Origin: [Flexibacter] sp. ATCC 35103
GTDB taxonomy: Bacteria; Bacteroidota; Bacteroidia; Flavobacteriales; Flavobacteriaceae
Direction of reading: 5' to 3'
NCBI RefSeq assembly: GCF_001975985.1
Contig: NZ_MTQF01000004.1
Coordinates: 497,621 to 561,620, forward strand
DNA length: 64,000 bases
The notes under the pieces were generated by a model. It was not told the origin of the DNA. It searched no databases and worked only from the letters and a program-made list of their open reading frames with translations. Below, piece by piece: positions 1-9,086 of this stretch. Numbering within the stretch: position 1 is the stretch's first letter; the number at the start of each line of letters is the position of its first letter. Position numbers and translations under genes: made by a program.

Positions 1-963
1 CAGGAAGGTTCTGCTTATGATCTGAACATCAATATGTTCAACGTCCTGCAGCATACCATCACAGGATGGCCGGGCGGAAAACCCAATACAGACGATTCAC
101 ATCGTCCCGAAAGAGCCAATCCTGCAAAAAAACGAGTGATCCTTTTTAGTCCGCATCCTGATGATGATGTGATTTCTATGGGAGGAACTTTTTCAAAATT
201 GATAAAACAGGGCCATGATGTACACGTTGTATATCAAACCTCCGGAAATATAGCCGTTACAGACGACGAAGCCTTGAAATTTGCTGAGGTAGCCAAGGAT
301 TTTGTGGGCGATACGGCAACACAAATCAACTTTCAGTCGGTAATAGATTTTTTAAATAATAAATCAGAAAACCAGATTGATTCGCTGGAAGTGAGAAAAC
401 TAAAAGGACTTATCCGAAGAAGGGAATCTTATGCCGCGACAAGATACATTGGTTTAAAAGATGAGAATACCCACTTTTTGGATCTTCCGTTTTATGAAAC
501 CGGACAGGTTAAGAAAAACCCGTTAGGACCAGAAGATATTGCCATTGTAAAGGATATTATTGCCAAAATAAAACCACATCAGGTTTTTGCAGCGGGAGAT
601 TTGGCAGATCCGCACGGAACGCATGAAGTTTGTCTGAATGCTATTTTTGCTGCCATGAAACAATTAAAACCGGAGAAATACATGGATGATTGCTGGTTGT
701 GGTTGTACAGAGGTGCGTGGCACGAATGGGACATTCACGAAATTGATATGGCCGTTCCGCTTTCGCCATCAGAAGTATTATTGAAACGTCACGCAATTTT
801 GTACCACCAGTCCCAAAAAGACAGGGTTATGTTTCAGGGAAATGATTCCAGGGAGTTCTGGGTGAGAGCCGAAGACCGTAACAAAAACACCGCCATTTTA
901 TACGATGATTTAGGATTGGCAGAATATGAAGCAATCGAAGCCTTTAAACGTTTTGAATATTAG
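1..963 (+). CDS. nagB: Glucosamine-6-phosphate deaminase fused to PIG-L deacetylase-like domain, C-terminal part
   Basis: The reading frame is open from base 1, so the true start lies before the window; the ATG at 34 is internal. What remains is the linker (ITGWPGGKP) and a whole PIG-L/LmbE-type domain. The zinc-binding PHPDDD motif lies near residue 55 of the visible part and the partner DPHGTHE near residue 200. In Bacteroidota the long NagB proteins (about 640 residues) carry such a tail behind the sugar isomerase/deaminase domain, which converts glucosamine-6-phosphate to fructose-6-phosphate and ammonia. The function of the PIG-L tail is not settled. The identity of the missing N-terminal half is inferred from this family architecture. 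Confidence 0.85.
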   Translation, partial: QEGSAYDLNINMFNVLQHTITGWPGGKPNTDDSHRPERANPAKKRVILFSPHPDDDVISMGGTFSKLIKQGHDVHVVYQTSGNIAVTDDEALKFAEVAKDFVGDTATQINFQSVIDFLNNKSENQIDSLEVRKLKGLIRRRESYAATRYIGLKDENTHFLDLPFYETGQVKKNPLGPEDIAIVKDIIAKIKPHQVFAAGDLADPHGTHEVCLNAIFAAMKQLKPEKYMDDCWLWLYRGAWHEWDIHEIDMAVPLSPSEVLLKRHAILYHQSQKDRVMFQGNDSREFWVRAEDRNKNTAILYDDLGLAEYEAIEAFKRFEY

Positions 964-1114
964 CAGATAAATATTTTTACAATAAAAAAATCTAAAAAAA
1001 CTTACTTTTACAACAAATTAAAACAGCAAATTCTTGTCAATAAACTTGTTTTTAATAATGATATTGATAGTTTTGCGCTTTCACAAACAAACCCCAAATT
1101 TCACTTACAAACCT

Positions 1115-2341
1115 ATGAAAAAAATCCTTTCTTATGTATTCCCTTTTGTTATTCTCGCCAGCGTAATTGTTGGCTGCAGTGATGACGACTCAAAAGGAGA
1201 CGGTTACAAACCCAATTATCTGGCTATTATTGATGCTACGAATTTACCGGCAGAAAATAAACCAATGACGATGTTTCAGGACGATGAAAGTCCCTCAAGA
1301 ATGTATGACAATAAAGATCGCTGGTTTCGCGTAAACCAACCCATGCAAATCCTTCAGAAAGGAAAAGATTCCGTACAGGTTTCTCTTTATTCGCCTGTTG
1401 GGCTAAGCGACGTAAAAGTCTATGCAAAATTAGCCAACTACGACAAGCGTTTTTTGATTTATGAGTTTTCTAAAGTTCCTGCTTTTCATCGTTCTTTTCA
1501 TCAGCTTCCTTTAGTAGAAGGAAAACATGATTATATGCTAGAAAACGGAAAAACAGTTACTATCGATAAAATCGACGGTTTTTCAACCGGAGCGATTGAA
1601 TTTTCTGTAGAATCAGCAGATCCTTTATTTGCTAAATTCAAAAAAATCAAATCGGCAAGATTGGTTCAGTTTAGCGATCAGTACCATAAAAACGAATATG
1701 GTAAATATTTGCCTATGAACCCTGTTTTGGCTAAAGAAGCGATTACCATGATTATCAATTTCTCTTATGCTATAAGTCATCCTATATATTATGATACTTT
1801 CATGAATTTTGACCTGTACAAACGAGAGCAGGCTGCGGCAGCAGGAACTGCAGTAAACGGTGCCTTAAACTGGCACGGGAACGCTGATGATAAAGACGGG
1901 GTTTATGATTATTTTACTAAAGTGCAAATCGATCAGGCTTATAATACTTATATCGACAGCCGAAATTTGAATATGGCAATGGTTGGCGGAGATTCTGCCT
2001 GGGGAGGCGGTCCGCTGGCATCTCAATGGGAATCCAGCTATGTAACCGCGCACTGGGTGGGAGAAATGTCGATTTGGTCACACGAATATTCACATCATAG
2101 TGGTTATAATCATAGCAGTAATTTAGCCAATAGCGGCGAAGGCGGTGGTCAGCAGGAAATGTTAACCAACTTTTATAAATACCTGATTCATTTAAATGAT
2201 CTTCCTTTTACGGATCCTGATATATTAAAAGGATACTCAAAAACGGGATATTTAACAGGCACGTATAAAAAACCTGTATTTACGATCAACCCCAAAAATC
2301 CATTTTTAGTAAAATATAAAGAAGAAGGAAAATGGAAATAA
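1115..2341 (+). CDS. Lipoprotein with HExxH putative zinc metalloprotease domain
   Basis: The ORF opens at 1034, but the ATG at 1115 starts a clean lipoprotein signal (MKKILSYVF...VGCSDDD), so I take 1115, giving 408 residues. The acidic residues after the lipidated Cys are usual for surface-exported Bacteroidota lipoproteins. The C-terminal third holds HEYSHHSGY, an HExxH zinc site, followed by a Gly-rich stretch and QQEM, which could supply a downstream ligand. This suggests a surface or periplasmic gluzincin-like peptidase, loosely like M60-type enzymes; I do not recognise the exact family. The next gene, another lipoprotein, begins 14 bases downstream, so the two are probably co-transcribed and may act together. 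Confidence 0.7.
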   Translation: MKKILSYVFPFVILASVIVGCSDDDSKGDGYKPNYLAIIDATNLPAENKPMTMFQDDESPSRMYDNKDRWFRVNQPMQILQKGKDSVQVSLYSPVGLSDVKVYAKLANYDKRFLIYEFSKVPAFHRSFHQLPLVEGKHDYMLENGKTVTIDKIDGFSTGAIEFSVESADPLFAKFKKIKSARLVQFSDQYHKNEYGKYLPMNPVLAKEAITMIINFSYAISHPIYYDTFMNFDLYKREQAAAAGTAVNGALNWHGNADDKDGVYDYFTKVQIDQAYNTYIDSRNLNMAMVGGDSAWGGGPLASQWESSYVTAHWVGEMSIWSHEYSHHSGYNHSSNLANSGEGGGQQEMLTNFYKYLIHLNDLPFTDPDILKGYSKTGYLTGTYKKPVFTINPKNPFLVKYKEEGKWK

Positions 2342-2355
2342 CCTACAAAACTATC

Positions 2356-3360
2356 ATGAACAAAATACCGTTTTTATTACTATTACTTTGTCTGTTTACG
2401 AATTGCAGCAAAGACTCTTCGGATGGAAATCCTACAACTTACGATTATTTATATCCAACAGATGAAGCATCGATAACGGCTGCGCAAATTGGCAATGGAA
2501 CCGGAACTTTAGATCCTAAGGGAATCACGATCGCGAACGAAAAATTATATGTGGCAAATGGCAATGTGCTGGAAGTTTTTAATGCTGTGACCCTGGCTCA
2601 TATCAAAACAATTACCGAATATAAAAAAGGAACCACTACAATTGCTTTAAGCGAAATTACTTCGGTTGCTGTTGATAATGGCAGGATTTATATAGGAAGT
2701 CGTGAATCAAGACTTTTTGTGATAGACGAAAATACAAATGCGGGAATTAGTACGGTAGGTAACGGACAATGGTGGCAAACTTTTGTACACGTTTTTGGGG
2801 TTGTAGTTAAAGACGGATTGGTATTCGTGAAAGAAAAAGAAACGTCTATAAAAGTTTTTGAAACTTCTCAAATTACCGAAACCAGCGAATGGAATTTAAA
2901 ACCTATTGCGAAACTAAATACTTTAAACGGTTTTGATCAGGTTTATGCCCTGGATGTAGAAGCCGGGAATCTGGTTGTTGCAGGACGTGATGCAAAAAGC
3001 TATTTGTATTATGATATTGCAGGTATTAAGGCAAATGCGGCAGCTTCTCTTACTGAACCATTAAAACCGGTTGTATCTGCTTTTGATGCAAAACCTATTG
3101 CGGTTTCTTTTAGTAAGGATTGGGCAGTTACGTCAGAAAATGTGGGAAATGTCAATTATTTACGCATATATCCTAAAGCTCAGTTTATGGCGCGCAACTT
3201 TACGGCAAGTTTAAATGTTTCTGACGTTTTGGGAGTAAATCCTTTTGGAAGCATTGTAAGTGTTGCACAACTTAACGACCGCTTATTTTTATCTGATAAC
3301 ACAAATAAAAAGATAAGGGTTCTTAAACTTAATAAAGCTACAATTGCTGAGCAGGATTAA
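2356..3360 (+). CDS. Beta-propeller-like lipoprotein
   Basis: The ATG at 2356 gives a short lipoprotein signal (MNKIPFLLLLL...TNCSKD); the earlier in-frame start at 2332 would overlap the upstream gene and lengthen the n-region without benefit. The mature part has repeated short strand patterns such as GITIANEKLYVANGN, SVAVDNGRIYIGSRES and VVVKDGLVFVKEKE, typical of NHL/YVTN-style beta-propellers that bind proteins or glycans. No catalytic motif is visible. Its tight placement behind the metalloprotease lipoprotein suggests a partner or substrate-binding subunit. A strong hairpin terminator follows at 3385. Confidence 0.7.
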   Translation: MNKIPFLLLLLCLFTNCSKDSSDGNPTTYDYLYPTDEASITAAQIGNGTGTLDPKGITIANEKLYVANGNVLEVFNAVTLAHIKTITEYKKGTTTIALSEITSVAVDNGRIYIGSRESRLFVIDENTNAGISTVGNGQWWQTFVHVFGVVVKDGLVFVKEKETSIKVFETSQITETSEWNLKPIAKLNTLNGFDQVYALDVEAGNLVVAGRDAKSYLYYDIAGIKANAAASLTEPLKPVVSAFDAKPIAVSFSKDWAVTSENVGNVNYLRIYPKAQFMARNFTASLNVSDVLGVNPFGSIVSVAQLNDRLFLSDNTNKKIRVLKLNKATIAEQD

Positions 3361-3384
3361 TCAAATTAATTCTGGTGATTCAAT

Positions 3385-3420
3385 AATAAAGGGAATAGTC
3401 TAACAGCTATTCCCTTTATT
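3385..3420 (+). terminator. Intrinsic terminator of the lipoprotein pair
   Basis: A perfect 14-bp stem (AATAAAGGGAATAG at 3385-3398 with its complement at 3407-3420) and an 8-base loop, 25 bases after the stop at 3360. The 3' arm ends in TTTATT. Confidence 0.8.
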
Positions 3421-3542
3421 ATTTAAAGTCATTCCTATCTAATTCAGCTTATTATATTTTAAAACCTGAGTTATTTTAAATTCAGAATTTAAAATAAGTG
3501 GTAACTTTTCATGCTTTTTTCAGACCAATATCAAAAAAATCC

Positions 3543-4421
3543 ATGACAACAGATATCATAGAGTTAAATGATTTTATTGTTTTAATCGAACAATCGAATA
3601 CCTATAAAACATTTGTGCAGCAATGTGAAATCGATGGTGATGCAGTTGGATTTGCCTTTTATGGTTCCGGAAATGTCGAACTGGAAATCAAGCACAATCA
3701 GCAAACCAAGTATTTAGTAAATACGACAGGATTGGCGATTTGTTTCTTCGGAAATCAAAAAGTAGCATTCTCACATAAAATAGAACCGGACAAACCGTTG
3801 CAATCTATTAGTGTTTTTACGAAATTAAAATACCTCAACAATTTGCCCGAAGCTGAAAAAGAGATCTTCGAAAATTATCTTCCGGAGTTATTGAATCCTA
3901 AAGAACATTTTGTAAAAGGTCCTTCTTTTTATATGACTTTAGACATGCAATTAGCCGTTCAGAAAATCTTTAATACCACGTATACCGGCAATACGAGATT
4001 GTTGTTTTTAAAAAGTCAGGTCAACGAACTTCTGGCACATTTTTATGCACTTTTAGCAACTGGTTCCAAAATTGATTTTTCAGAAACAGATAAAAACAAA
4101 TTGTATAAAGCGAAAGAAATTGTCACAAACAGTTATTCTAAACCGCCATCGATTACGCAATTATCTCAAATGGTTGGCTTAAACAGTAATAAACTAAAAA
4201 AGAATTTCAAGGAACTTTTTGGTATTCCGGTTTTTAAATATGTACAGGAAGAACGCTTGCACAAAGCATATGAATTACTGCGTGACAGGGAAAAAACCGT
4301 ACAAGAGTCGGCATGGGAAGTTGGTTACGAAAGTTTGAGTTCTTTCTCGAATGCCTTTTATAAAAAATTCGGAATGCGCCCAAACGATGTTCGGCAACAA
4401 TTCTTTTCAGACAAATCTTAA
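3543..4421 (+). CDS. AraC-family transcriptional regulator
   Basis: The C-terminal 100 residues form the double helix-turn-helix of AraC proteins: ITQLSQMVGLNSNKLKKNFK is the first HTH, and the second ends in SSFSNAFYKKFGMRPNDVR. The N-terminal 180 residues are a probable ligand or dimerisation region without a named motif. The ORF extends up to 3498, but the ATG at 3543 (MTTDIIELNDF) is the better start because the upstream codons are not conserved-looking; this gives 292 residues. It lies 71 bases before an NmrA-like gene on the same strand, a common pairing in which the regulator controls the adjacent oxidoreductase. Confidence 0.85.
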   Translation: MTTDIIELNDFIVLIEQSNTYKTFVQQCEIDGDAVGFAFYGSGNVELEIKHNQQTKYLVNTTGLAICFFGNQKVAFSHKIEPDKPLQSISVFTKLKYLNNLPEAEKEIFENYLPELLNPKEHFVKGPSFYMTLDMQLAVQKIFNTTYTGNTRLLFLKSQVNELLAHFYALLATGSKIDFSETDKNKLYKAKEIVTNSYSKPPSITQLSQMVGLNSNKLKKNFKELFGIPVFKYVQEERLHKAYELLRDREKTVQESAWEVGYESLSSFSNAFYKKFGMRPNDVRQQFFSDKS

Positions 4422-4456
4422 TTCTTTTGCGACAAATGATTCTTTTTTAATCTAAA

Positions 4457-4464
4457 CATCTTTG
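4457..4464 (+). promoter_or_regulatory. Bacteroidota-type -7 box before the NmrA gene
   Basis: CATCTTTG resembles the consensus TAnnTTTG and lies 28 bases before the ATG at 4493, giving a short leader. This suggests the NmrA gene has its own promoter, possibly controlled by the AraC protein upstream. Confidence 0.45.
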
Positions 4465-4492
4465 TATCAATAACCATTTAAAAAATATTGAT

Positions 4493-5320
4493 ATGAAAAA
4501 AACTAAAATTTTAGTCTTGGGTTCAAACGGTAAAACAGGACGCAGAGTTGTTGAAAGATTAGAAAAAACTGAAAATATTGAAATTCGTTTGGGTTCCCGA
4601 AACGAGAAAATTCCATTTGATTGGGAAAAACCCGAAACCTGGCAAAAAGTTTTGGAAGATATCGAAATGGTTTACATTACTTTTCAACCGGATCTCGCTA
4701 TTCCTTCTGCAGCAGATTCTATCGAAAAATTCACCAAACTGGCTACAGAATCAGGAGTTCAAAAAATGGTTTTATTATCGGGAAGAGGCGAAAAAGAAGC
4801 GCAGATTTGTGAGGGAATTGTAAAGACAAATGCTAAAAACTGGACGATTGTACGAGCAAGCTGGTTCAATCAAAACTTTAGCGAAAGCATATTTTTAGAT
4901 CCTGTTTTAGTCGGAATTGTTGCATTGCCAAGAGCCGAAGCACTTGAACCTTTTATAGATGCTGATGATATTGCTGAGGTGGTTACAGTTTCGCTTTTAG
5001 AAGAAAAACACAACAAACAAACGTATGAATTAACGGGTCCGAGATTATTATCTTTTGAACAAGCGGTAAACGAAATTGCCAATGCTTCTGGCAGAAATAT
5101 CACTTTTCAGGGGTTATCCTTAGCAGAATATATTAAAATATTAAGAGAATATCAGGTTCCTGAAGACCAGATTTGGTTGGTGAATTATCTTTTTGAACAG
5201 GTATTAGATGGCAGAAATTCAAGTATAACATCTGATGTAGAAAAAGTGCTGGGCAGGAAAGCGAAAGATTTTTCTGCGTACGCGACAGAAACAGCCAAGA
5301 CTGGAATCTGGAATGTTTGA
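4493..5320 (+). CDS. NmrA-like NAD(P)-binding protein (atypical SDR)
   Basis: The N-terminus has the Rossmann dinucleotide-binding motif GSNGKTGRRV (residues 9-18), followed by the NmrA-type pattern ending in MVLLSGRGEKEAQ. At 275 residues it is the usual size for NmrA/QOR2-like proteins, which sense NAD(P) or reduce quinones and other small substrates in the cytoplasm. The C-terminal half (FIDADDIAEVV, YELTGPRLLSFEQA) matches that family. Its AraC neighbour is probably its regulator. The substrate cannot be read from sequence. Confidence 0.85.
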   Translation: MKKTKILVLGSNGKTGRRVVERLEKTENIEIRLGSRNEKIPFDWEKPETWQKVLEDIEMVYITFQPDLAIPSAADSIEKFTKLATESGVQKMVLLSGRGEKEAQICEGIVKTNAKNWTIVRASWFNQNFSESIFLDPVLVGIVALPRAEALEPFIDADDIAEVVTVSLLEEKHNKQTYELTGPRLLSFEQAVNEIANASGRNITFQGLSLAEYIKILREYQVPEDQIWLVNYLFEQVLDGRNSSITSDVEKVLGRKAKDFSAYATETAKTGIWNV

Positions 5321-5345
5321 GACTATTTGACGCTGATAATACGAA

Positions 5346-5359
5346 TTCGCTAAAGCGAA
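5346..5359. repeat. Small palindromic intergenic element
   Basis: TTCGCT-AA-AGCGAA is a perfect 6-bp inverted repeat inside a 140-bp gene-free stretch. From memory, similar text (a phrase like gacgctgataatacg...aaacgcagattttt) recurs between genes in flavobacterial genomes, so this may be a degraded dispersed repeat. It is not clearly a terminator because no T-run follows directly. Confidence 0.35.
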
Positions 5360-5461
5360 AACGCAGATTTTTATTGAACGAAAAAACTAACATAAAAACC
5401 TTGGTATTCATTTTAAATTTCTAATTTTAGAAAGTATCTTTCAATACATTTTAGAAACCAT

Positions 5462-6520
5462 ATGCTAAAAAAATACAGCGCTTTAATTATTTTTACTGCA
5501 ATTGAAATCGCAATCGCATTAGTCAGTTTTAATACTCATATCCAAAACAATTCGACTTTATTATCGGTCTTCACGGCTCTATTTTTGATTGTGACACCGG
5601 CATTATATTATCTCACAAACAAAAAACAAACTGAATTTACTTTTTGGTTTGTTTTTTATTCTGTTTTCAAGATTACGCCTTATATATTCGAAATGGAAAA
5701 TAACTTGTTTCAGGTTGTTTTTCAATGGAAAATCTTTTTAAACATTGCGTTCCTGATTTTCTTAGTATGGAAAGCTTTTCAATTTATACGAAACTTTAGA
5801 AAAGCCGTAAAACAAAAAGATAATACGGAGCAGGATGACTATTCTATTATTTCAGATTCTTTAAAAAAATCTATTCCGTTTAAAAAACTGGGAAAAATGA
5901 TCTCGTTTGAGGTTTGTTCTTTCTATTACTGTTTTATAAAATGGAAAGGGAATAAAAGCTCTGAAAATAATTTTTCAGGTTATCGCGAAAGTGGCGTTAG
6001 TGCGCTTTATATCGGTTTAATGTTAGCTTCGGTTTTTGAGGCGATTGCGTTGCATGCGTATCTAATTTCAAGAAACAAAATTGTTGCAATCGTTATTCTG
6101 GTGCTTCATGTTTATTTGCTCATTAATTTGATAGGGCATTTAAAAGCGATTTTTTTTAGAAGCCATCTTCTTTTGTCACAAAAAATTGTAATTCGTTATG
6201 GCCTTTTCGATACTCTCGAAATACCTCTTGATTCAATAAATACCATACAAAAGTTCGAAGGTGATTATGAAAAAAGCAATGAACTCGTAAAATTTGCCTT
6301 GCTGGGTAAATTAGAACCGCATAATATTTCGATTGAATTAAAAGAGAAGATTCAGCTTAGTTTACCTTTTGGTATTAAAAAGGAACCTAAACTAATATTA
6401 CTTTACATAGATAATGCTGCTGATTTTCTTAAAACTGTTACTGGCAGAATCGAAGAATTACAAAACTTTGATCCTATATCCCCAGAACTAAATAAAAGTA
6501 ATCCTGTTTTTGTTGTTTAA
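5462..6520 (+). CDS. Multi-pass membrane protein of unknown function
   Basis: This 352-residue protein has about four hydrophobic segments within residues 5-110. A charged linker (KAVKQKDNTEQDD) follows, then two further segments around residues 178-230. The C-terminal 120 residues are soluble with alternating strands (KIVIRYGLFDTLEIPLDSI), resembling the bacterial PH-like domains attached to membrane anchors, though I cannot name the family. It stands alone, with 141 bases of gene-free DNA before it and a bidirectional terminator after it. The role is unknown. Confidence 0.7.
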   Translation: MLKKYSALIIFTAIEIAIALVSFNTHIQNNSTLLSVFTALFLIVTPALYYLTNKKQTEFTFWFVFYSVFKITPYIFEMENNLFQVVFQWKIFLNIAFLIFLVWKAFQFIRNFRKAVKQKDNTEQDDYSIISDSLKKSIPFKKLGKMISFEVCSFYYCFIKWKGNKSSENNFSGYRESGVSALYIGLMLASVFEAIALHAYLISRNKIVAIVILVLHVYLLINLIGHLKAIFFRSHLLLSQKIVIRYGLFDTLEIPLDSINTIQKFEGDYEKSNELVKFALLGKLEPHNISIELKEKIQLSLPFGIKKEPKLILLYIDNAADFLKTVTGRIEELQNFDPISPELNKSNPVFVV

Positions 6521-6593
6521 GAATTATAAATCTAGCCAAATAAACCGATAATCTTATTTTTTTGTCATATTATGAATAATTTATAATAACAAA

Positions 6594-6621
6594 AAAAGAC
6601 TGCCTTTTCAGACAGTCTTTT
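6594..6621. terminator. Bidirectional terminator between convergent genes
   Basis: AAAAGACTG (6594-6602) pairs with CAGTCTTTT (6613-6621) around a 10-base loop, with A-run and T-run on the two sides. It separates the membrane protein gene (+) from the MFS gene (-). Confidence 0.75.
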
Positions 6622-6643
6622 ATATTCTTAAAATAAGAATGTA

Positions 6644-7900
6644 TTATAACTTTATTTCTTTTGCAGCAAGTTCTCTCTTTTTTGCCAACTGATTTACTCT
6701 CCATATCAAAAACACAGTAAAAGCCGTAATCACAGCAATTACATATCCTAGTATATCATAGTTTTCTAAAGGAGAAGATTTCGTTTTTTGGTGCACGATA
6801 AATCCGGCACAAACTGCTGCGATTCCGCCTGCAATTTGCTGTAAAGATGAAGATATCGACATATAAGCGCCACGATCTTCTAATCCTGGAATTGCTGTAT
6901 TTAGCGTAGTTGCCGGAATCATACGACTCATGATTCCCATAAATAAAATCATATTGATGACTACGATTTCCCATAACGGAATAGGATTTAAGTTCGTATA
7001 AATTAAAATCATAATCACAGAAATTAAAGATCCTGCGGCAAACAATTTAAACTTACTGACTTTATCACTTAATTTCCCAATTAAAGGCATAATAAAAAGT
7101 ACTGAAAGTCCGGTAAAGAAAAACACCATTGGTAATTCTAACTGGCTTATTTTAATATTATTGACTAAAAAAGCACTCCCAAAAGGCTGTAACATAAAAC
7201 CTCCTACAGACAGAAATGCAATCGAAGCAAAACCTATCTGATATTGTTTGTTGCTTATGGTGTGCCAAAGATGCAAAAACGGACTTTTATCTGATTGTAC
7301 TTCTAAATGTTTGGTAATAGGCTGCATTTGGGTGATGATCGCGATAAGAATTAATACTCCCAGAGCGGCAATCATGATAAAAGCGGAATGCCAGCCCCAG
7401 TGATTGGCAAAGTATAAACCAACGGGAATTCCTAAAATCTGACTTGTTGCAAAGGCCATTTGTATGAATCCCATCACGCGGCCTCTTTGATGAATGACAA
7501 ATAAATCAGTCACGATTGCCAATGAAACAGAACCAATTACGCCACCAAAAAGTCCGGTAACGATTCTGGCAGTCAGCAACATAATATAACTGGATGAAAG
7601 TGCACAGAAAACTGTTCCTATAATAAATCCTGTATAAAAGAAGATGAGCAACTTTTTTCGGTCAAACCTGTCTGCAAAACCTGCTGCCAGCAATCCTGAA
7701 ATTCCGGCACTAAAAGCATAAGCAGAAACAGCAAACCCAAAGTTTGACGTTGTCATGTCAAGTGTTTTCATTAAGATATCTCCTAACGGAGAAATTACCA
7801 TAAAATCAAGTATTACTGTAAACTGTAAAAGTGCCAGGATGGCAATAATGATTTTTTGGTGAGATGTAAAAGCGGGGCTTTCCCCTATTGTTTTTTCCAT
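6644..7900 (-). CDS. MFS transporter, drug/H+ antiporter type
   Basis: The 418-residue protein has about twelve hydrophobic segments. Between segments 2 and 3 is the MFS loop motif GFADRFDRKK, and segment 4 begins LLTARIVTGLFGGVIGS, typical of the drug:H+ antiporter families. It would export small hydrophobic compounds or sugars across the inner membrane. It is the last gene of a minus-strand operon: TetR regulator, 75-residue protein, transporter, with gaps of 6 and 19 bases. A TetR repressor heading the operon fits inducible efflux. The substrate is unknown. Confidence 0.88.
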   Translation of the reverse strand: MEKTIGESPAFTSHQKIIIAILALLQFTVILDFMVISPLGDILMKTLDMTTSNFGFAVSAYAFSAGISGLLAAGFADRFDRKKLLIFFYTGFIIGTVFCALSSSYIMLLTARIVTGLFGGVIGSVSLAIVTDLFVIHQRGRVMGFIQMAFATSQILGIPVGLYFANHWGWHSAFIMIAALGVLILIAIITQMQPITKHLEVQSDKSPFLHLWHTISNKQYQIGFASIAFLSVGGFMLQPFGSAFLVNNIKISQLELPMVFFFTGLSVLFIMPLIGKLSDKVSKFKLFAAGSLISVIMILIYTNLNPIPLWEIVVINMILFMGIMSRMIPATTLNTAIPGLEDRGAYMSISSSLQQIAGGIAAVCAGFIVHQKTKSSPLENYDILGYVIAVITAFTVFLIWRVNQLAKKRELAAKEIKL

Positions 7901-7919
7901 ATAAACTGGTTATTTTTTA

Positions 7920-8147
7920 TTAATTTAATTCCTGGCATTCGTGACCAAATTCGTTGATCATACCAATAATTGTTTCGGGTTTCAAGACATCCGAAACGAC
8001 ACGAAGTACACAATCAACATCTTCATGATCGATACTCCAGTGTTTTATATCAGAATGGTCGTCCAGCGTTTTTCGCAATTCGCAAGCCGGATCAATATTC
8101 TTAATATTTGTTTTAAAAACGTGTATTGAGTTTAATTCTGTTTCCAT
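7920..8147 (-). CDS. Small HMA-like protein without metal-binding cysteines
   Basis: 75 residues with the beta-alpha-beta-beta-alpha-beta pattern of heavy-metal-associated (ferredoxin-like) domains: IHVFKTNI, then a helix, HWSIDHEDVDCVLRVVSD, and a second helix. The CxxC loop that normally binds copper is missing; the corresponding loop reads NIDPACELRK with a single Cys. It may therefore be a protein- or ligand-binding relative. It is encoded between the TetR gene (6-base gap) and the MFS gene (19-base gap), so it is part of that efflux operon. The function is unknown. Confidence 0.75.
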   Translation of the reverse strand: METELNSIHVFKTNIKNIDPACELRKTLDDHSDIKHWSIDHEDVDCVLRVVSDVLKPETIIGMINEFGHECQELN

Positions 8148-8153
8148 AATTTT

Positions 8154-8750
8154 TCATGGTGTTAAAGCTTTTATGGTTCGGCTAAAAGCTTCTTTCATAA
8201 TTTCTTTGGTAAGTTTAAATGGCTTCCCTCCCATACTCTTACCCTCAGTATGCAAGTTCAACAGCGTGTACAAAGGCCCGTAGGCAACAGCCCAAAAAGC
8301 TTCAAATGTCATAGGGACCAGTTCTTTATTACGCAGTCCGTTATCAATAAACTCCTTCATAATCTTTCTAAAATCTGCAAACTCCTGAATAGAATCAAGA
8401 ATGATCTCTGAATGGGGCGAATGTTTGACGATTTCAAAAAAAGCAACTTCCTTCGGGTATTTCATGGTAAACGCCGCGCGGTTTTCCCATTGCTTCCATA
8501 ATCCTTCTTCAAACGACATTTCGGGCGAAAAATCTTTTACTGTACCGGTAAAAAACTTAAGGGCAATCACTGCGCCTATTTTTTGTATTAAATCATCTTT
8601 GTCTTTGTAGTATATATATAATGTTCCAACAGAAATTGAGCAGGCTTTTGCCAGTTTGTTCATGCTGAAACCCTGAAATCCGTCGCGTACGATTTGATCA
8701 ATTGCAGTGGTAATAACCAGCTTCTCTTTATCTACATCACGTATTCTCAT
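8154..8750 (-). CDS. TetR/AcrR-family transcriptional regulator
   Basis: The ORF runs up to 8828, but the ATG at 8750 (MRIRDVDKEKL) fits TetR proteins best and gives 198 residues. The N-terminal helix-turn-helix is clear: GFQGFSMNKLAKACSISVGT followed by LYIYYKDKDDLI. The C-terminal 140 residues are the variable ligand and dimerisation domain. It heads a minus-strand operon with the small HMA-like protein and the MFS pump, and probably represses its own operon until a pump substrate binds. Confidence 0.88.
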   Translation of the reverse strand: MRIRDVDKEKLVITTAIDQIVRDGFQGFSMNKLAKACSISVGTLYIYYKDKDDLIQKIGAVIALKFFTGTVKDFSPEMSFEEGLWKQWENRAAFTMKYPKEVAFFEIVKHSPHSEIILDSIQEFADFRKIMKEFIDNGLRNKELVPMTFEAFWAVAYGPLYTLLNLHTEGKSMGGKPFKLTKEIMKEAFSRTIKALTP

Positions 8751-8850
8751 GGTATTTTTTTTACAAAGATAAAATAATAAATGAATGAACATTCTTTTAT
8801 TAATTATTTTTTTCAGATAAATAATCAATGAATTGGAGTTGGAATTATTT

Positions 8851-8981
8851 TGCCACTCCCGATAGCTATCGGGATAAAAGGATTAAAATGATTCTCGTTT
8901 TTGTGTGAATTATTCTATAGCGGCGTGAATTATTTTTCGCCACATAAATAGAAATCTTTTTAATCCTTTTAATCTGTGGCT
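8851..8981. repeat. MITE-like intergenic inverted-repeat element
   Basis: Outer arms GCCAC (8852-8856) and GTGGC (8976-8980) enclose longer inner arms at 8879-8893 and 8953-8967, which are inverted copies with 14 of 15 bases matching. Near the left end is a perfect 16-bp palindrome, CCCGATAGCTATCGGG (8858-8873). I recall this palindrome as common between genes in flavobacteria. The right end (TTTTAATCTGTGGC) resembles the ends of the element at 63474. No ORF is present. Confidence 0.5.
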
Positions 8982-9010
8982 ATAAAACGCAAGAAATTTT
9001 ATTCCATAAA

Positions 9011-9041
9011 AAAACTCCTGCTCAAAATGAACAGGAGTTTT
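9011..9041 (-). terminator. Intrinsic terminator after the glycosyltransferase gene
   Basis: AAAACTCCTG (9011-9020) pairs perfectly with CAGGAGTTTT (9032-9041) across an 11-base loop. On the minus strand it lies 46 bases after the stop of the glycosyltransferase gene. Confidence 0.8.
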
Positions 9042-9086
9042 AAAACAAATCTAATTTCTATTTCTAATCTACTTCTACTATTTAAT

